NCBI GenBank assembly: GCA_002633005.1
Contig: NMRA01000226.1
Location: forward strand, 351,142 to 415,141
Source of the DNA: Phoronis australis
Taxonomy: Eukaryota; Phoronida; Phoronidae
Reading direction: 5' to 3'
Length of the DNA stretch: 64,000 nucleotides
Within the stretch, counting starts at the first letter, position 1. Each line of letters begins with the position of its first letter. Below are positions 24,397 to 36,861 of the stretch, one piece after another. A program made the translations under genes and the position numbers. The notes under the pieces are model-generated. The model saw only the letters and a program-made list of their open reading frames with translations, was not told the DNA's origin and did not search any database.

Positions 24397-25195
24397 AGAT
24401 CAGCGAGTGACTCAAAAATGTTCAGCCAGTGACTCACTTCATTGCGGAGTCACTGCTACTATTCGTTTGTCCAGAAAGTTAGTTTTAATGACAATGTCCG
24501 ACAGGGGTTACAAGCCAGAAGGAGTACATGAACAGGCTTCAGAACTGGTCCCTTGTAAATTGTGGGATTTAAAGCCTTTTTCTCATTTTGATAAACTCCT
24601 AAATGTCGGAGAGTTAGAAGGTAAAACTTGGCATTAACATGTTTACTGTTACAGTACTAACAGTGTATGCTAGGCTGACTACCGAGGCTGGTGAAAACTT
24701 GAACAACCGGGTAAGGCCAAAAAAGCATAGTTAGTTCTGTCCTGAGTATAATTTGAAATTCGAGTCAGTCACTTTTTCAAGTAAGAAAATTCACTTGAGA
24801 CGAGCAAAAATGATATGGGATGTGTTCTTATTACTCAGCGCTCGGTATGGGGCTTCAAATCTTACCATTGCTCACGTGTCTGTGCAGCTGTTCAAAAAAT
24901 GTTGGACATCAGGGTCGGTGTTTTTAGTTTTTTTTTTTAGTTTTTTTAGTCTAGGAGTGCAGGCTCAAAATGAACAAGGTTAAAGAACAGAGCCAACTTT
25001 GCTTTTTTGGCCTACTTTGTAATAAACTGATCATCGTTTAATGAAATTCAATCAGTATTCACATGATTTACATGTAGATGTCAACTACGACTGACACAAA
25101 ATAACTGGCACGCACACTCATCGCGATGTCCGACGATCCACCAACCTCACTCAAGTTTAGGGTAGGTTGGTAATCCTTATCCCCATGGCTTACTC
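24396..25195. repeat. 0.8-kb duplication, copy 2
   Basis: Second copy of 23016-23786, with scattered substitutions and small indels (for example extra AAGCC at about 24571 and TTACAG at about 24651). It continues into unique sequence after CTTACTC. Confidence 0.85.
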
Positions 25196-28100
25196 ACCTA
25201 CCTATAGTCACCACCGGTCGGGCAGTTGGCGAAAACTTTCGAGTGAAAATATTATAGACAATACTGAACACCAAAGTCAAACAAGTCGGTTTTGACTTAC
25301 CCGTCAATAAACTTTGTCCTTTTTATCGTCTACTTTCTTTACTCTTACAATTAAGTTCAATTCAACTTTATTACTATAGTACTAACTTGGACACATGCGG
25401 TTAAATATCATCCGTTGACAGACACGTTTTTTGTCAGCCAAGGTCACAACCTTTTTGGTCAAGTGACCTCATAGTTTATATACTTAGGATAAAAACTTGA
25501 AAGGGAGGAAATTCACTGCAAACAGTTTGGCAGTATCTGTATCCAATCTATTATTCACGGTACACTTTCCATAAATATATTGTTTGATATATGCTTTATT
25601 TTATCAACTTCAAAAAGTAAATCGGTTGAGCCTTTCCATTGCAAGGCTTCGGAGCTCCACGGGCGATGTATTGCCTCCTAGAAGTCTATCACAAAAATGA
25701 GTAAATTCGCAATAGTAGGCCCTACGTAAACAAATAGAATGTTCAGAAATTCAAAATCTGTTACGTGCATCACACACAGTTAAACAAATTCCAAGGCGTG
25801 GCAAATTAATAATTATGTCGAAGCCGTTCCCTCTTGTGGTAAACGCCGATCACTAGCGCTGCAACTGGAAGCGGCCCATATGAACACATTGCCATTCGAT
25901 AAGTCAAGTGTTCCTTAAAAGGTTCCGCCTATATATAGCAGCGTGACCGCTGTTGGCACAGCTAACACAGAGACCATCTCCGAGGCAGTCACGGTTCGAC
26001 AGTTGTTGGCAGATTCAGCTTGGCCGAGACGGTAACTATTGTAATATCTATAGCTCCTGTTGAAACCCCTTCTAAGTGTTGATCTCATTTCGTGCGTGAA
26101 ATTGTTAAACCTTCTTCCCGGTTGTAAATCCTCAACCCGTATATTCATGAGAGCTTGGTGAATGAATGACCTTCTATGTATGTTATATCGAACGCCTGTG
26201 GAAATCGGTTCAATACCCGCGTTAAAAAGGTTACAGGGCCCTTTACCGATCACAACATTTCCACGTCACAATACCCTCCTTTGTCATGTGCCGTTTATTC
26301 TTTGTCTTATCAAAGGTCAATCCACTGTGACAACAAATGATATGTGCTGGCAATGTAGCCAAGTTCACGATCTAAAGCAATGGGGTCCATTTCAACCTCG
26401 CATTAAGTTATGCAGAGGTCAAATATCCGCATAACAAACCCATGTGCACTAGGCCATGTATATTAGCATTGTGCTCGGTAAAAGGCATGTTGTTGTGTGT
26501 GTATAGGGCAGTGAACACAAGCGATAGAGTGTGTTGACCTCTACGCCTGTATGTTCACAGTTAGGGCCCATTAAAAACTAAACACACGCTGTACGTTAAC
26601 CGAGTTCATATTGATCACAGTCATATGGAACTCATTCGCTGGTGAGCATGGCTGGTTGAGAGGCGATAGTTGTGAGCTGTAATTAAATAACTATTTGAAG
26701 ATTTTTTATCCACAGATCGCCAATTGGGTAAGTAACTCGGTGTTATAGAGTGGGTCTCGTCTCAACATGTTTTAACCGGGAAACCCAGGTCGCGCCTAGT
26801 AACTTCATCCGACAACCACATTTTGTCGGTCACCATTTCATTCGCCTGTGAAGGAGCTGGCTTAGATAGAGATGCCAGTAGAGGGACCATTTCCAATCTA
26901 TGTTTATTGGTCTTTGTGCTGGTTAGTGTGAACATTTTTAGCTTCAGTGCACATTGTCGGAGAGCAGGCCCACTGAAACCCATGGGGCCTCTTCGTGTAT
27001 TTGGGTCATTCGATCTCAGCTCAGACTCGGCTATTGTGGAAAAACATTTAAAGGGCAATAGGGCCTGTGCGGCTTTACAAACAGCTTTCTTGTCGACTGG
27101 GATATCATATTTTGTTCTTGGTGTTTTTTTATTGGCGGAACTGCTCAGATGAGTGTTTCTCGTCTCTCTCCTAAAATATGAACTACATGTATGCTCTGGA
27201 GGTCAATGCAGTCATTCGCAAAAGAATCATTGGGCTACTCGTGTGACCAGACAACGCAAACTGCGATTAAATGTGACGATTAAATCAGATTTCCACTGAT
27301 CTCACATATGGAGAGAACCTAGAAATTCGAGCGATTTGTTGAAACACCGATAGAGGTCTCCCTGTGAATTATTTACCCAGTTTAATGGAAAAATAATTTA
27401 AAAGTTAGTTAGTGTGGTACATTACCTGGGGTCCAAAATGTCTCCACGTCACCCTAAACTTGTATTTTTGTTAAAAATTCATACTTGATGCTTTTTGTTT
27501 TCGTTTGTGAAACATTACATCAAATTCGTGCTTTGATAAGTTTGTTTTTCAAGGCAACCCTACCGACTAGTGAAGCTCCATCTCAACCCCCCACTTATAC
27601 ACCCACGGCAATCATATACATAGTTCGCATTTCGAATGCTTTAATGAGCTGTAATCTACTGCCAACTTTGTGTCTTATATGAACACCGAGGAAAACACTA
27701 CGAAGCTTACAAAACTGATGACAGAGCCGAGATGCTGTAGTGAAAGCTCCTTTTCGAGTTTCGGACAGCCTTGGCCATAAAACGGGAAAAATCCAAATGC
27801 AGAAAAATGCGTAAATGTGCTCTTACACACATACGAATTTTCAATCGTGGACACCGTGTAGAGCAGGTTTTTCAATTCCAAAAAGCCCCAGAAAATATAA
27901 TTGCTTCGTCAATGGTGTAGTTACCGTTTTTCTGCCATGGTTGCGCTGTGTTTTACGCGAAGACGATGTCTTACCTGACCTTAGCAATCACGCTTGGCTC
28001 TTGTCATTCAGGGTGTGATAAACCCATACTTTCTGTGAAATACAACTCTTGAACTATGCCACTCAACCGATATGAAATCGATTTCATCTTGTTCTTTACT

Positions 28101-28682
28101 CGGGTAAGACATGATTTCTGTCCTTGAAAAGTACTGAAAAGTCCTTATTACCTTGTTAAGTTGTTTGCCACGGCGGGTTAGGTTTAGACGCCGAAGCAGT
28201 ATGACGTCATGGGAATTCTAGGCATTTAACTCCAACCAATTTCAATTCAAACCTAAAATAAGAACGCGATGGCGTTTCTCTGGAAGATAAAATTCGCCTG
28301 TGATGGTTAATGTGTTATAGACATCAGAATCATAGCCGCTTTAACTTCTGCAACTTTTGTCTGACACTTTTGTTTGAACACACTGTGAGAATTAATTACT
28401 TTTCGACACCTTTTTTCGTTTTGTACACCGAGGCCACGGGTGCAACTCCCTGGACGAACGTCAAATTGATACAGGAAGACACGGTGTTGGAAGACACGGT
28501 GTTGTTAACAATGCTTTTTCACCATCAGTGAAATGGGACTCAATGTCTGTGCAAAGTTGAACTGTAATATAATATCTATGGAATGGCTTAAGGTTGAATT
28601 TATCACGCGGCCCCATTTAAATGTAGCGTTGGTGAAATTTTATGACGTTTGGAGTGTTGGGTTAAGAGTGTCCGAGTGACCT
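25196..28682. other. no gene recognised
   Basis: The best frames are 26823-27152 (plus, 109 codons, two hydrophobic stretches) and 25915-26253 (minus, 112 codons). Neither has a recognisable domain or convincing splice context. Otherwise I see nothing. Confidence 0.4.
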
Positions 28683-29070
28683 GGGCCTGAGGTCTAATCT
28701 CCGAATTCAAACTACAAATTGTGTTTTGATATTCTCAGTTCCACTTTAGTGCAAACTCGAGCTAGGTGCCTGGGATTGTGTGTAAGATGTAGACTTCATT
28801 AAGATTTACGCAGATGGGTTTCTAGTCCAAATTCGCACTTGGTGACCCATAGATTAGTCGGAGCTAAAATTTCTAGTTCAAACTCAGATTTCGAGTTCAT
28901 ATTCGAACCTACTGTGGCGATCAAGTGAGAAGTATAATTAAAGATTCATTCTTGTGAACGATGAAGTACTCGGACATAGATTAACTGACACTTATCTTGA
29001 GTGCGTTCTAAAGTAGAACGGAAATGTCAAAATAGTTTTTATGTCGGCTTCTGAGATTAGACCCTGGGCC
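28683..29070 (+). mobile_element. 388-bp inverted-repeat element
   Basis: The left end GGGCCTGAGGTCTAATCTC and the right end GAGATTAGACCCTGGGCC are inverted repeats with few mismatches. The interior repeats the phrase 'TTCAAACT' and related AT-rich words and has no coding potential. I could not identify a target duplication, so the exact borders are provisional. Confidence 0.6.
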
Positions 29071-29582
29071 CTGATTATACTAGGAGCTTGTTTTGTATGC
29101 TAGAGTCAGCAGGTCTGTTTCAGTGACGCATCGAAATCCAGCTGACACGACTTACTGTAAATGACGTTTTTAAGTTGACGAATGTGCCTGAAGCACGCCT
29201 TTGTACGTGCAGGGTAACCATTTTCGAGTTTAAAGTATTTTTTGTACTTGAACTGATTTTCGATCGGAGGCAACAAAAACTGATCCTGCCGCAATTAATT
29301 GTTTTCCGAATGCTCGAAGCATGGGGATTAGCCAAGATGTGCTATTTCAATACGTTGCTTAATACTGTAATTATGAGGTCAAAAACAAATTTGGTTCTGG
29401 TCTGTTTTTTTACAAAACTGAGATGTGGTGTTTTTAGTCGTTTATATTTCAGAAAAAATACCACCTGCTATCAGCTAAAACATGCGGTGAGTTGGGTGCT
29501 GTCTCGCGGATGGCTGTCCCGCGGATGGCTGTCCCACTGCCGATCGGGTGGGGCTCTTAACAATTTCTTCGCCTCCTTACTA

Positions 29583-29649
29583 CATGGGCGGTGCAGCACT
29601 GAAAAAGTGGGGCTATAGCCCCCCAGACCCCTATGGTGCGCCGCCCATG
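29583..29649 (+). repeat. hairpin element family C, single complete unit
   Basis: This 67-bp unit shows the full design. CATGGGCGG pairs with CCGCCCATG at the outside. GCACTGAAAAAG follows on the left, and GGGGCTATAGCCCC forms an inner self-complementary core. The transcript could fold into a long hairpin on either strand. Confidence 0.75.
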
Positions 29650-31264
29650 CACCAAAGAAAACCTTTCTACGCCACTGGTTCACAATCATTTACGGTAGTG
29701 ACTATCCTTACGATAATACGCTAACGAGATGCTACGTTGACTCAATTGAATGTATTTGTCAGTCAAATATATGCTGACGTTCTCTTTTTTCGCAGCGTCA
29801 AAATGAGTCGGGTGTAGACCAGAATCAAAATTGTTTCGTGGCCTAAAAGCAAGATCATTCGACGAATTCGGTGACTGGTCTGATCCACATAACGACTTGA
29901 GTGTACATTGTACATTTGGTTTGCACGTGCACCGCGGCTTAATGGAGTCCGTATACGAACTTCCAAATTTATTTCAATGCGTCAGGGAATAATCTAAATT
30001 CAATCGTTCGTGGGTTCCAGTTAAAACGTCGCGTGAAATTCGCGTTGCTAAGTTTGCACTCGTTTTTCGGCGATTTGGTATAATGGGTTTTTTCTGTTGA
30101 TACGTAATCCAATAGGCCGCTCCTTTTGTGAAGCTCCGTCAACGATACACGCCTCGAGGGGGCGTTACTAGACATTTCAACAGGCATTCACCACCAAATA
30201 TTTATATACAGACGGCTTAGATGTACGCGTCAAGCACGTACAGGTCCATTGAAGGAATTTGTTAGTTTAAGAGGTGATTCAAGCTCTTACCAAGAGCCCC
30301 ACCCTTACCACGGAACCTGAACTTCCGCCACATTCGTCCACTGTTACTACGGGGAATGAGATTAATAATACGGATATCTATTATTTAAAGGGAAATTGTC
30401 GTTTTTATTATCAAAAATCCGTTTTGGGAGTATTGTTAGATGGATAGACTTCTTGACGTTATTAGCTTTGACCAGCGCTATAAAACAAAAAAACGTCGCG
30501 TTTTTTGGGATTTTATTGCATGTCGCCAATCCTCGCCGTTGCCAGACATTCGCTGAAGTCAAGACCGATGTATTTACGCGTCAAACATCTCTGCTGTGTA
30601 GCGCGTGGAATTTGTTTCAGAGGCAGAGCGTTCGGCTGCTATTGCGGACCTACTGCTAATACTTGTAGAATTACTTTTCTCCCAGAGAATGTCGTTAAAT
30701 CCTAAGTTCTAATTAAGATCACTGATGTCAAAACTTTTTTTTCTTCCAGACTACTAGGCAGCGGCCTCAGGTGACCAGTTAACGCACTACATTAGTTGTC
30801 CGTGGTAAGAATTCCCAGTGTATGGTTGTAGTTCAGGTACCGTGGTGAGATTTTTTGTGTAGAAAGCATTTTCACTAAGCGTGGTGTTTTGTGGAGGTTG
30901 GTAAGGGTTTTTCTTTGTGGCAAGTGGCCTGCAGCTCGTGGTAAGTGTTTGAATCTGCTTGTGCCCGCAATGCGGACTGTCTCGTATCCTGAAAAGGTGA
31001 TGCGACATTTTTGTTACCAAGAGCACCTGGCAGAGACAAAAACATATTCATACACGCTTCGTTTCAGAAATTCTCAAGACTGCAATGTCCTTCACAGTTT
31101 AAACGCCCAACTCAGTCTCAGACTCTCAGTTTATACCGTTCTCTCATACCAAGAAAAATTGAGTTTGAAATGTTTAATTAATACATTTCATGATGTCTTG
31201 TGCAATAAATGAAAGACATTTAACATGGCCCTTGAATAGACAGTGATTAAAGCCTGTACATTCT
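29650..31264. other. no gene recognised
   Basis: A segment at about 30505-30580 (TCGCCAAT, CTCGCCGT and GACATTCG in order) resembles 53930-53985 and may be an old shared repeat. No gene is supported. Confidence 0.4.
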
Positions 31265-31490
31265 CTCGCTGGTTCCCTGCGTGCCGCTAGGTGGGGCGGT
31301 AGTCGCGCCAGCACGCAGGTATCACTTAATTTTCCTCGGTAAAATTTGTTACACCGGCGTTTCTGATTGGCTGGTCGAATTGTCAACAGGCAGCGCTTTA
31401 CGCAAACAAACTGGCACGACAGATGGACTGAAGTGTAAATGTGGTCTGTTGTACATGTATATTCAGGAAATGTGAAGCTTAGAAATTGTG
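31265..31490 (+). mobile_element. family A element, left half only
   Basis: It starts CTCGCTGGTTCCCTGCGTGC and follows the full-length copy at 60798 for about 225 bp, to around GAAATTGTGA. It then diverges, so the right half has been deleted. Confidence 0.75.
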
Positions 31491-32533
31491 AAAAAATTCC
31501 CTCTCAGTAGGCACTGGCACCTTTCCCTCGGATGAACGAAGCTCCTGGAGAAACATGATAACTATGATTGCTTTGTCCCGTTAACTGAAATTTGAGTTCT
31601 AAAACGAGGTTATGCTTTGGACGAACGAATTGGGTGTTTTAATTTTAAAATTCAACTTGGTCCAGATTGATATTTGAAATCTAACACATGAAATAGACGT
31701 AAGAATTATTACAACCAAGAAAGCAGAATTGATGGTCAAATAATTTTTATTTTCAATTACGAGCCTGGTTTTTTATTTTAATAAAAAATAGATTTAATAA
31801 CATCAGTTATTCTTTCAGATCAATGACAAATCAACTGTTAGTCCCAGTGAGTGCATACCTCACCAGGATCAGGCTATGCTTGATGTTAATATTCTTGATC
31901 AACAAATTTAACCAGATGTGACTAAATGCACATGACAGCCACCACTGTCGAATATATCTCAGTTTAACTCGTCAACAATACGAGCACATGACCTGGTTCG
32001 TGTAGAAAGTATTTTGATCAACAATTTACAAGAAAAAACGTAACCCTGCATTCAGCATAGTACCTAGTCCGTAACACTACAGTCGCCGCAATTTGGTCAT
32101 ATTTACTTTTCATGTTTCGAACCTAATTTACCGAAAAAAATAAATCCTTTCGTCAGACAACTCTTTGGCGCCTTAACTTGTTCTCTAATGTAATTTTGTA
32201 CGTCTCTGTGGTTATTTGTCGACACATTATTAAAATTTAATATCCAGGTTGGACTCGAAAGACCGGCTATTTAATTCACGCAATGTCAACTTCCGCTTTG
32301 TTTATCGCAGTGAGCCTTGCTTTGGCTTTTAATGTCCGCCGCGTGAATAGGGTCTACACACGTTAGTTTTGGGGCCCGTTTCACTAAGGCTAGTCACTGG
32401 CTTGTGAAATCTATGAAACAGTCACGCACTTTTCACACATCGCGATATCTCGCGGACATATGTGTCATGTCGTCAAACTGGTGAGAAATTGGCTTTATTG
32501 AACTGACATCTAACGTTTCTATCGTTGTTGCAG
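31491..32533. other. upstream region of the transposase-derived gene
   Basis: No coding exon is visible. The segment ends in a pyrimidine-rich splice acceptor (ATCGTTGTTGCAG at 32521-32533), so it is probably intronic sequence plus an unseen 5' non-coding exon and promoter. Confidence 0.4.
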
Positions 32534-32537
32534 GGCC

Positions 32538-33911
32538 ATGGAAAGTGACGTTGCGTCACCCAGCATGACGGTGTCGAATGATGCACACAGTGACACATCT
32601 GACGATGAGATGCAAGACCAAGGTCACTCCGACATCGAGGTTATCGCGGAAGAACCTGCGACGAACGGCAGCAGTCATAGCGTCAAAAAGAGAACACGGC
32701 GAGTTCACAGCAAGAATCTCGTATACTCGGTTGTGCAAATGATTAAAAAGAAAGAGATCACAATTCGACAAGCGTCGGATGAATTCGGCATACCTCGTAC
32801 CACGCTGTGCAACAAGGTGAATGGAAGACGACCGAACGATAAGCCGGGTAGAACGACCTTTCTAACCTCCTCCGAGGAAGAGCAAGTGGCCAGATGGTGT
32901 CTAGAGATGCAAGAAGCTGGCAAAAGCGTGACGAAGAACCAGCTTGTCGATCAAGTCAAATTCATTCTCGACTCCAACGGCCGGCACTCGCCTTTTCGAG
33001 AAAATCGGCCTGGCAGGAAATGGTACCGACTGTTCATGAAGCGTAATCCTCATTTACACTTAGGTTGCAGAAAAACTCTGATTAGAAAGCAAGCTGTTTG
33101 CGGTAGTCCAGCTTTTAATGAAGCATCTGAAACGAAGGCCTTTCCTGTGTCACCTTCGTCACAGGTTGAAACAACAGCATCCCCACGTGAATGTCCATAT
33201 GATTTAAGCAACTTACCTAAACTTCTCAGATCTTACAAAGCATATGACATATCCTCGGATGTAGGACGCATTTATACCATTGAAGAAATTTGTTTTCAGC
33301 TGGACAACAGTTCTGGCGCCATATTGGATTGTCGGCACTCAGCGCGACCCTCCTTGGCCAGGCAACAAATTACTGTCTTTGCTTGTTATTCAGCTGCCGG
33401 ACATTTTTGTTCTCCAATTTTGACATTTCCTGACTCGTGGTTCAGTTACGACCCTCTCGACGGTTTCCCCGAAGCATACCTCGGAACATCAGGCAATGGT
33501 TACTTGAACGGTGATCTATTTTACTGCTGGCTAAAGGAGAGGTTTATTCCAGAGGTGGACGCCCAGAGCGTTGCGAAACCAGTTCTGATACTCCTGTCTA
33601 AGTGCTCTCATCTGTTGAACGATGCTGTTCTTGAACTGTGCGAGGAATCGTCAATAATTTTGCATTGCGAAACGCAGCTCAGTCAAAGCTCGGATCCGCG
33701 CACTACCCACCCGTTTCTGGTGAACATCATAAAGCCAGTGTGGCGTACGGAGGTGGCTAAATATCTGAAGGACAATTGCGAGGAAAGTGTTACCAAGGAA
33801 GTCTTCGCCAGACTTCTGAAACCTGCATGGCAACAAGCCGCCACCGCCGGCGTCGCTTTTACGTCAGTGCTCCGTATGTTTTCAAATCTTTTGAACGGGT
33901 TCTTAAGTTAG
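32538..33911 (+). CDS. domesticated pogo/Tigger/Jerky-type transposase-derived protein
   Basis: A 457-codon uninterrupted frame, by far the longest in the window. An acidic N-terminus (1-45) leads to a basic patch and a psq-type helix-turn-helix (about 52-98). A CENP-B-like helix-turn-helix follows (about 108-178, including WYRLFMKRNPHL), then a DDE_1-like core (about 243-430, including ITVFACYSAAGHF). In the canonical fold the three acidic residues sit in NADET, LLLDGH and QPLDVG. Here the corresponding places read TIEEI (D to E249), LLSKC (D to S354) and THPFL (Asp absent). The protein therefore looks catalytically dead but is kept open. The ATG has a strong context (GCCATGG) four bases after a splice acceptor, suggesting an upstream non-coding exon. 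It is probably a nuclear DNA-binding protein. The motif alignment is by eye. Confidence 0.85.
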   Translation: MESDVASPSMTVSNDAHSDTSDDEMQDQGHSDIEVIAEEPATNGSSHSVKKRTRRVHSKNLVYSVVQMIKKKEITIRQASDEFGIPRTTLCNKVNGRRPNDKPGRTTFLTSSEEEQVARWCLEMQEAGKSVTKNQLVDQVKFILDSNGRHSPFRENRPGRKWYRLFMKRNPHLHLGCRKTLIRKQAVCGSPAFNEASETKAFPVSPSSQVETTASPRECPYDLSNLPKLLRSYKAYDISSDVGRIYTIEEICFQLDNSSGAILDCRHSARPSLARQQITVFACYSAAGHFCSPILTFPDSWFSYDPLDGFPEAYLGTSGNGYLNGDLFYCWLKERFIPEVDAQSVAKPVLILLSKCSHLLNDAVLELCEESSIILHCETQLSQSSDPRTTHPFLVNIIKPVWRTEVAKYLKDNCEESVTKEVFARLLKPAWQQAATAGVAFTSVLRMFSNLLNGFLS

Positions 33912-35199
33912 CTTCGTCATAGACAGCGAGTTCTATTGTTCCTCAACTAGATGCTTACATGTAGGTGGTTGCGTTGCATATTTTAACATTCACTGTACTG
34001 TTGATAACTAGGTGTTCTATAATCTATTGCTAACGCTTCCACAGTGTTGTGCTGGCACCTGGATTAACAGCCGAGTACGTTCAACAAAGTTTCTCTTGTC
34101 GTTTGGTGAGGTGACATATCGCTATGCCGTTACAAGTTTACGATATCATCGGGCTAACCTCTCGCGAATGGCTCGCTGTTGAATGTGCTTGGGTTCCCAG
34201 GTATGGCTGTGCCATTTACTTTAAGTTCATTTTCGTTACAATGTATACATTTAAGTCGCTTTGTGCCATGATCAGTTATTCTAAAGGAAGTGTATGCTGA
34301 AGTTTAGTAGTTCGTGCTTGGTTCATATCTGTTTCGTCAACTAAAAAATAGTAAATATGACCAACAGGTGTCGCGTTTATCGAAATATATATACATGTGT
34401 TTATTTGGGTAAACAGGTTTTCAGTCCTCATTACAGATTTAGCATAAAGGTATTTTGCATTAACATCATATAGATTTTTCTCAGTGTCTGGGCGTGTACA
34501 ATACATTTTGCAGCACATCTAATGTTCTCTGATTTTCTTATGCAGATTTCTATAAGCTGCATTTCGCATTGTTTGACTGGATAAAAAACGAAAATCGAAT
34601 TGGACACTTAACTCTCGTAAAACCGGTCTCGCAATTGTCTTTACCGTAATAGGATTCTCTTTCCGTTACCAGTGAAAACATTTAAACTTTCATCGGCCGG
34701 AGATTCGCTTCAGAGCTTATCGGGCTTACCCAATCCTTTTAAAGTTGCGGATTCGAATATGACGCATTGTCTGTGACTTTAGTTGAGTCGGTAAAAATTC
34801 AAGGTCGGATGAGCGTGCTAATGCTTTCAAACCCAACACCGCTTCGGTTAAAAATTCGACATTGTCAGCTAAGTAGGCGAAATGATGTCTTGTTGATATA
34901 TTACTCATAAGTCCACCTCGTGGTATAAGGGACACTCCAATAGAGAATGGTTCTCTTACTTCATTTCTCTCGTGCTACTCTATCGGGGCCTAGAACAGTT
35001 CTCACTGAGTTTTGCCTATCAAAACAAACACCACAAAGGACTTGTCACATTGACTTCATTGTATCGAAAACCGTATGCAAAGAATGGCATGCTTTGAGTC
35101 ATTTGACATCGAAAGCCCTACAGATGAGCGCAGAAACTTTATTGTGTCTTATATAAATGGCCTTTTCACTCTTACTCAAGCGCCAGGAAAAGAAGAAGA
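33912..35199. other. downstream flank, no gene recognised
   Basis: This stretch presumably contains the 3'UTR of the transposase-derived gene. No other coding region or bounded repeat is seen. Confidence 0.4.
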
Positions 35200-35335
35200 A
35201 AAAAAACACAAAATTGGCACTTTTTAGCCCAACACTACCACTATCCTGCCGAAGCACGACTTAAGGAAACATTATATTCTGAAACCAATTCCGGAAATTC
35301 CAAAAATGTGGTCCAAAAGTACTGTCAACCAACCG
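35200..35335 (-). repeat. family G fragment
   Basis: In reverse orientation it matches 3617-3740 (GACAGTACTTTTGGACCACA then TTTTTGGAAT, and GGCACTTTTTAGCCCAA as the counterpart of the far end). Confidence 0.6.
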
Positions 35336-36510
35336 CGTGTGCGAGACAACTGAAACCATCCAATTTTCGTCGCATGCAACTTAGCTGTTGAAGATTTTAA
35401 ATACTTACAAAGTGGCATTTTATTCAATGATTAGTGCGCGAGAATACACTGAGTTAGGGTGTTTGCTTACCACGTCATTATTGGAGATTATAGTTCATGA
35501 ACTCGTATGAGAATCTCTCTTAACTTTTTAAGAGTCACCAGCCCATGAAAACAGTGCCTCGATTCCTTGCCTCATCATAATATTGTGCTCTGCAGACACA
35601 GTCATCTCGAAAGAAAGCAACAATTCGCAATATTAGGCGAGTGCATTTTACGAGTACGCTAGGGACCTTGTTGGCGTACTCTAGCAAAATGGCGACCATG
35701 AAACGAATGGTTGGTAACGTTTGAATGTTGAACTACGGGATAGAATTATCAGTTTCCGTTCCATAAGCGAAGATTTTGCATCGTAAGTGTTTCGCGAGTG
35801 TCTTGGGTCTACGAAAGGCCTCCCTGCTCAAAGCAGACGACAGTTGCAGCTGTACACCCGTCTGTTATTCGGCGAAAAATGTAATTCTAGTACTGGCGGA
35901 CTGATTATCATCGGAAATTTTGAAGAAAACAATTCAGCGCAGAAAGAAGAGCATGCGTAGAAATTTATGACTGTTTCACAGAAAGCGATCATCTCTAAAT
36001 ACAAAAATGTCTCCAAGACGTAACGGCTTGAGTCCGCCCAGAATGGAGTTCATGCTGTATGGGGGGACGCTTACGGTAGGTTTGCTCACGGTGATGATTT
36101 TTCCGACTTAAGGTATATCACTGAGCTACACATGCTTTGTGCCAGGCTTCCTTGACCATTTTAATCGTTCAAAATTTTCATGCCGTCTGTGATGGCCGCC
36201 TTGGTTAGATTTATTCGTACAGATGGCATTGTAAATGAATGCGCATTTTCACATTTTTGTTTTACCATTCTGTAGATTTTCAAAGCTGGGTTTCCAATGG
36301 CACATGCCTGTTACTATAATTAATGTTTTTTAAATAATTTATACTGTAATTAATTTTTAAGAGAGCGATGTATTTCCTGTCCATCGTGACCATAACGATA
36401 AAACAGTAACTATCCATATATCTTTTATAATACCTGTATAATGATGCTTGAGTTACCACAGCAGCAAAATTCGCCACTCACAAAAAGTAAGACCCTGCAA
36501 AAAAGTCCGG
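35336..36510. other. no gene recognised
   Basis: Non-coding by inspection; no bounded repeat found. Confidence 0.4.
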
Positions 36511-36514
36511 GGGG

Positions 36515-36588
36515 AGGCAGTGTGGCCAAGTGGAATAAGGGTCCGCTGCTTTAGTTAAAGTCGTGGGTTTGTATCCCACTGGAGCACA
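36515..36588 (+). repeat. tRNA-like SINE head
   Basis: GTGTGGCCAAGTGG resembles an internal A box, and GGGTTTGTATCCC, about 43 nt further on, resembles a B box (GGTTCGANNCC). The anticodon arm is not convincing, so this is more likely a SINE head or tRNA pseudogene than a working tRNA. Confidence 0.45.
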
Positions 36589-36861
36589 ATGCTGGACCCC
36601 TAAATCAGTCTCTAGCTCATCAGTTCGGTTTTATCGAATTTATATATATGGATAAAGCATCATAATGGTTCCATGTGATTCGTGCAATGGGACATCCTGT
36701 GCGTCCTGTGCATGTCTGATACGAGTACCAGACGAGGTTCTAACAAAATGGAACTCTTCATTGTTTTTTGAATATTTATATCAAATGAAATTTGGTCAGG
36801 CTGTTCATAGCGTGGTTAATTGCTATGAATGTATCTAAAAAGTATCGTTGGTCAACTGAAA

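Noticed and set aside
23027-24983. Paired frames in the 23.0/24.4 kb duplication
   Set aside because: Conserved only because the DNA is nearly identical; indels alter them and substitutions are not biased to third positions.
25915-26253. 112-codon minus-strand frame rich in Arg and Asn
   Set aside because: No family resemblance and no supporting context; random frames of this length are expected in 64 kb.
26823-27152. 109-codon plus-strand frame with two hydrophobic stretches
   Set aside because: No recognisable domain, an equally long frame on the opposite strand, and no splice or conservation evidence.
29175-29618. 147-codon plus-strand frame
   Set aside because: It runs into the family C hairpin element and contains a tandemly repeated 15-bp word; composition is not protein-like.
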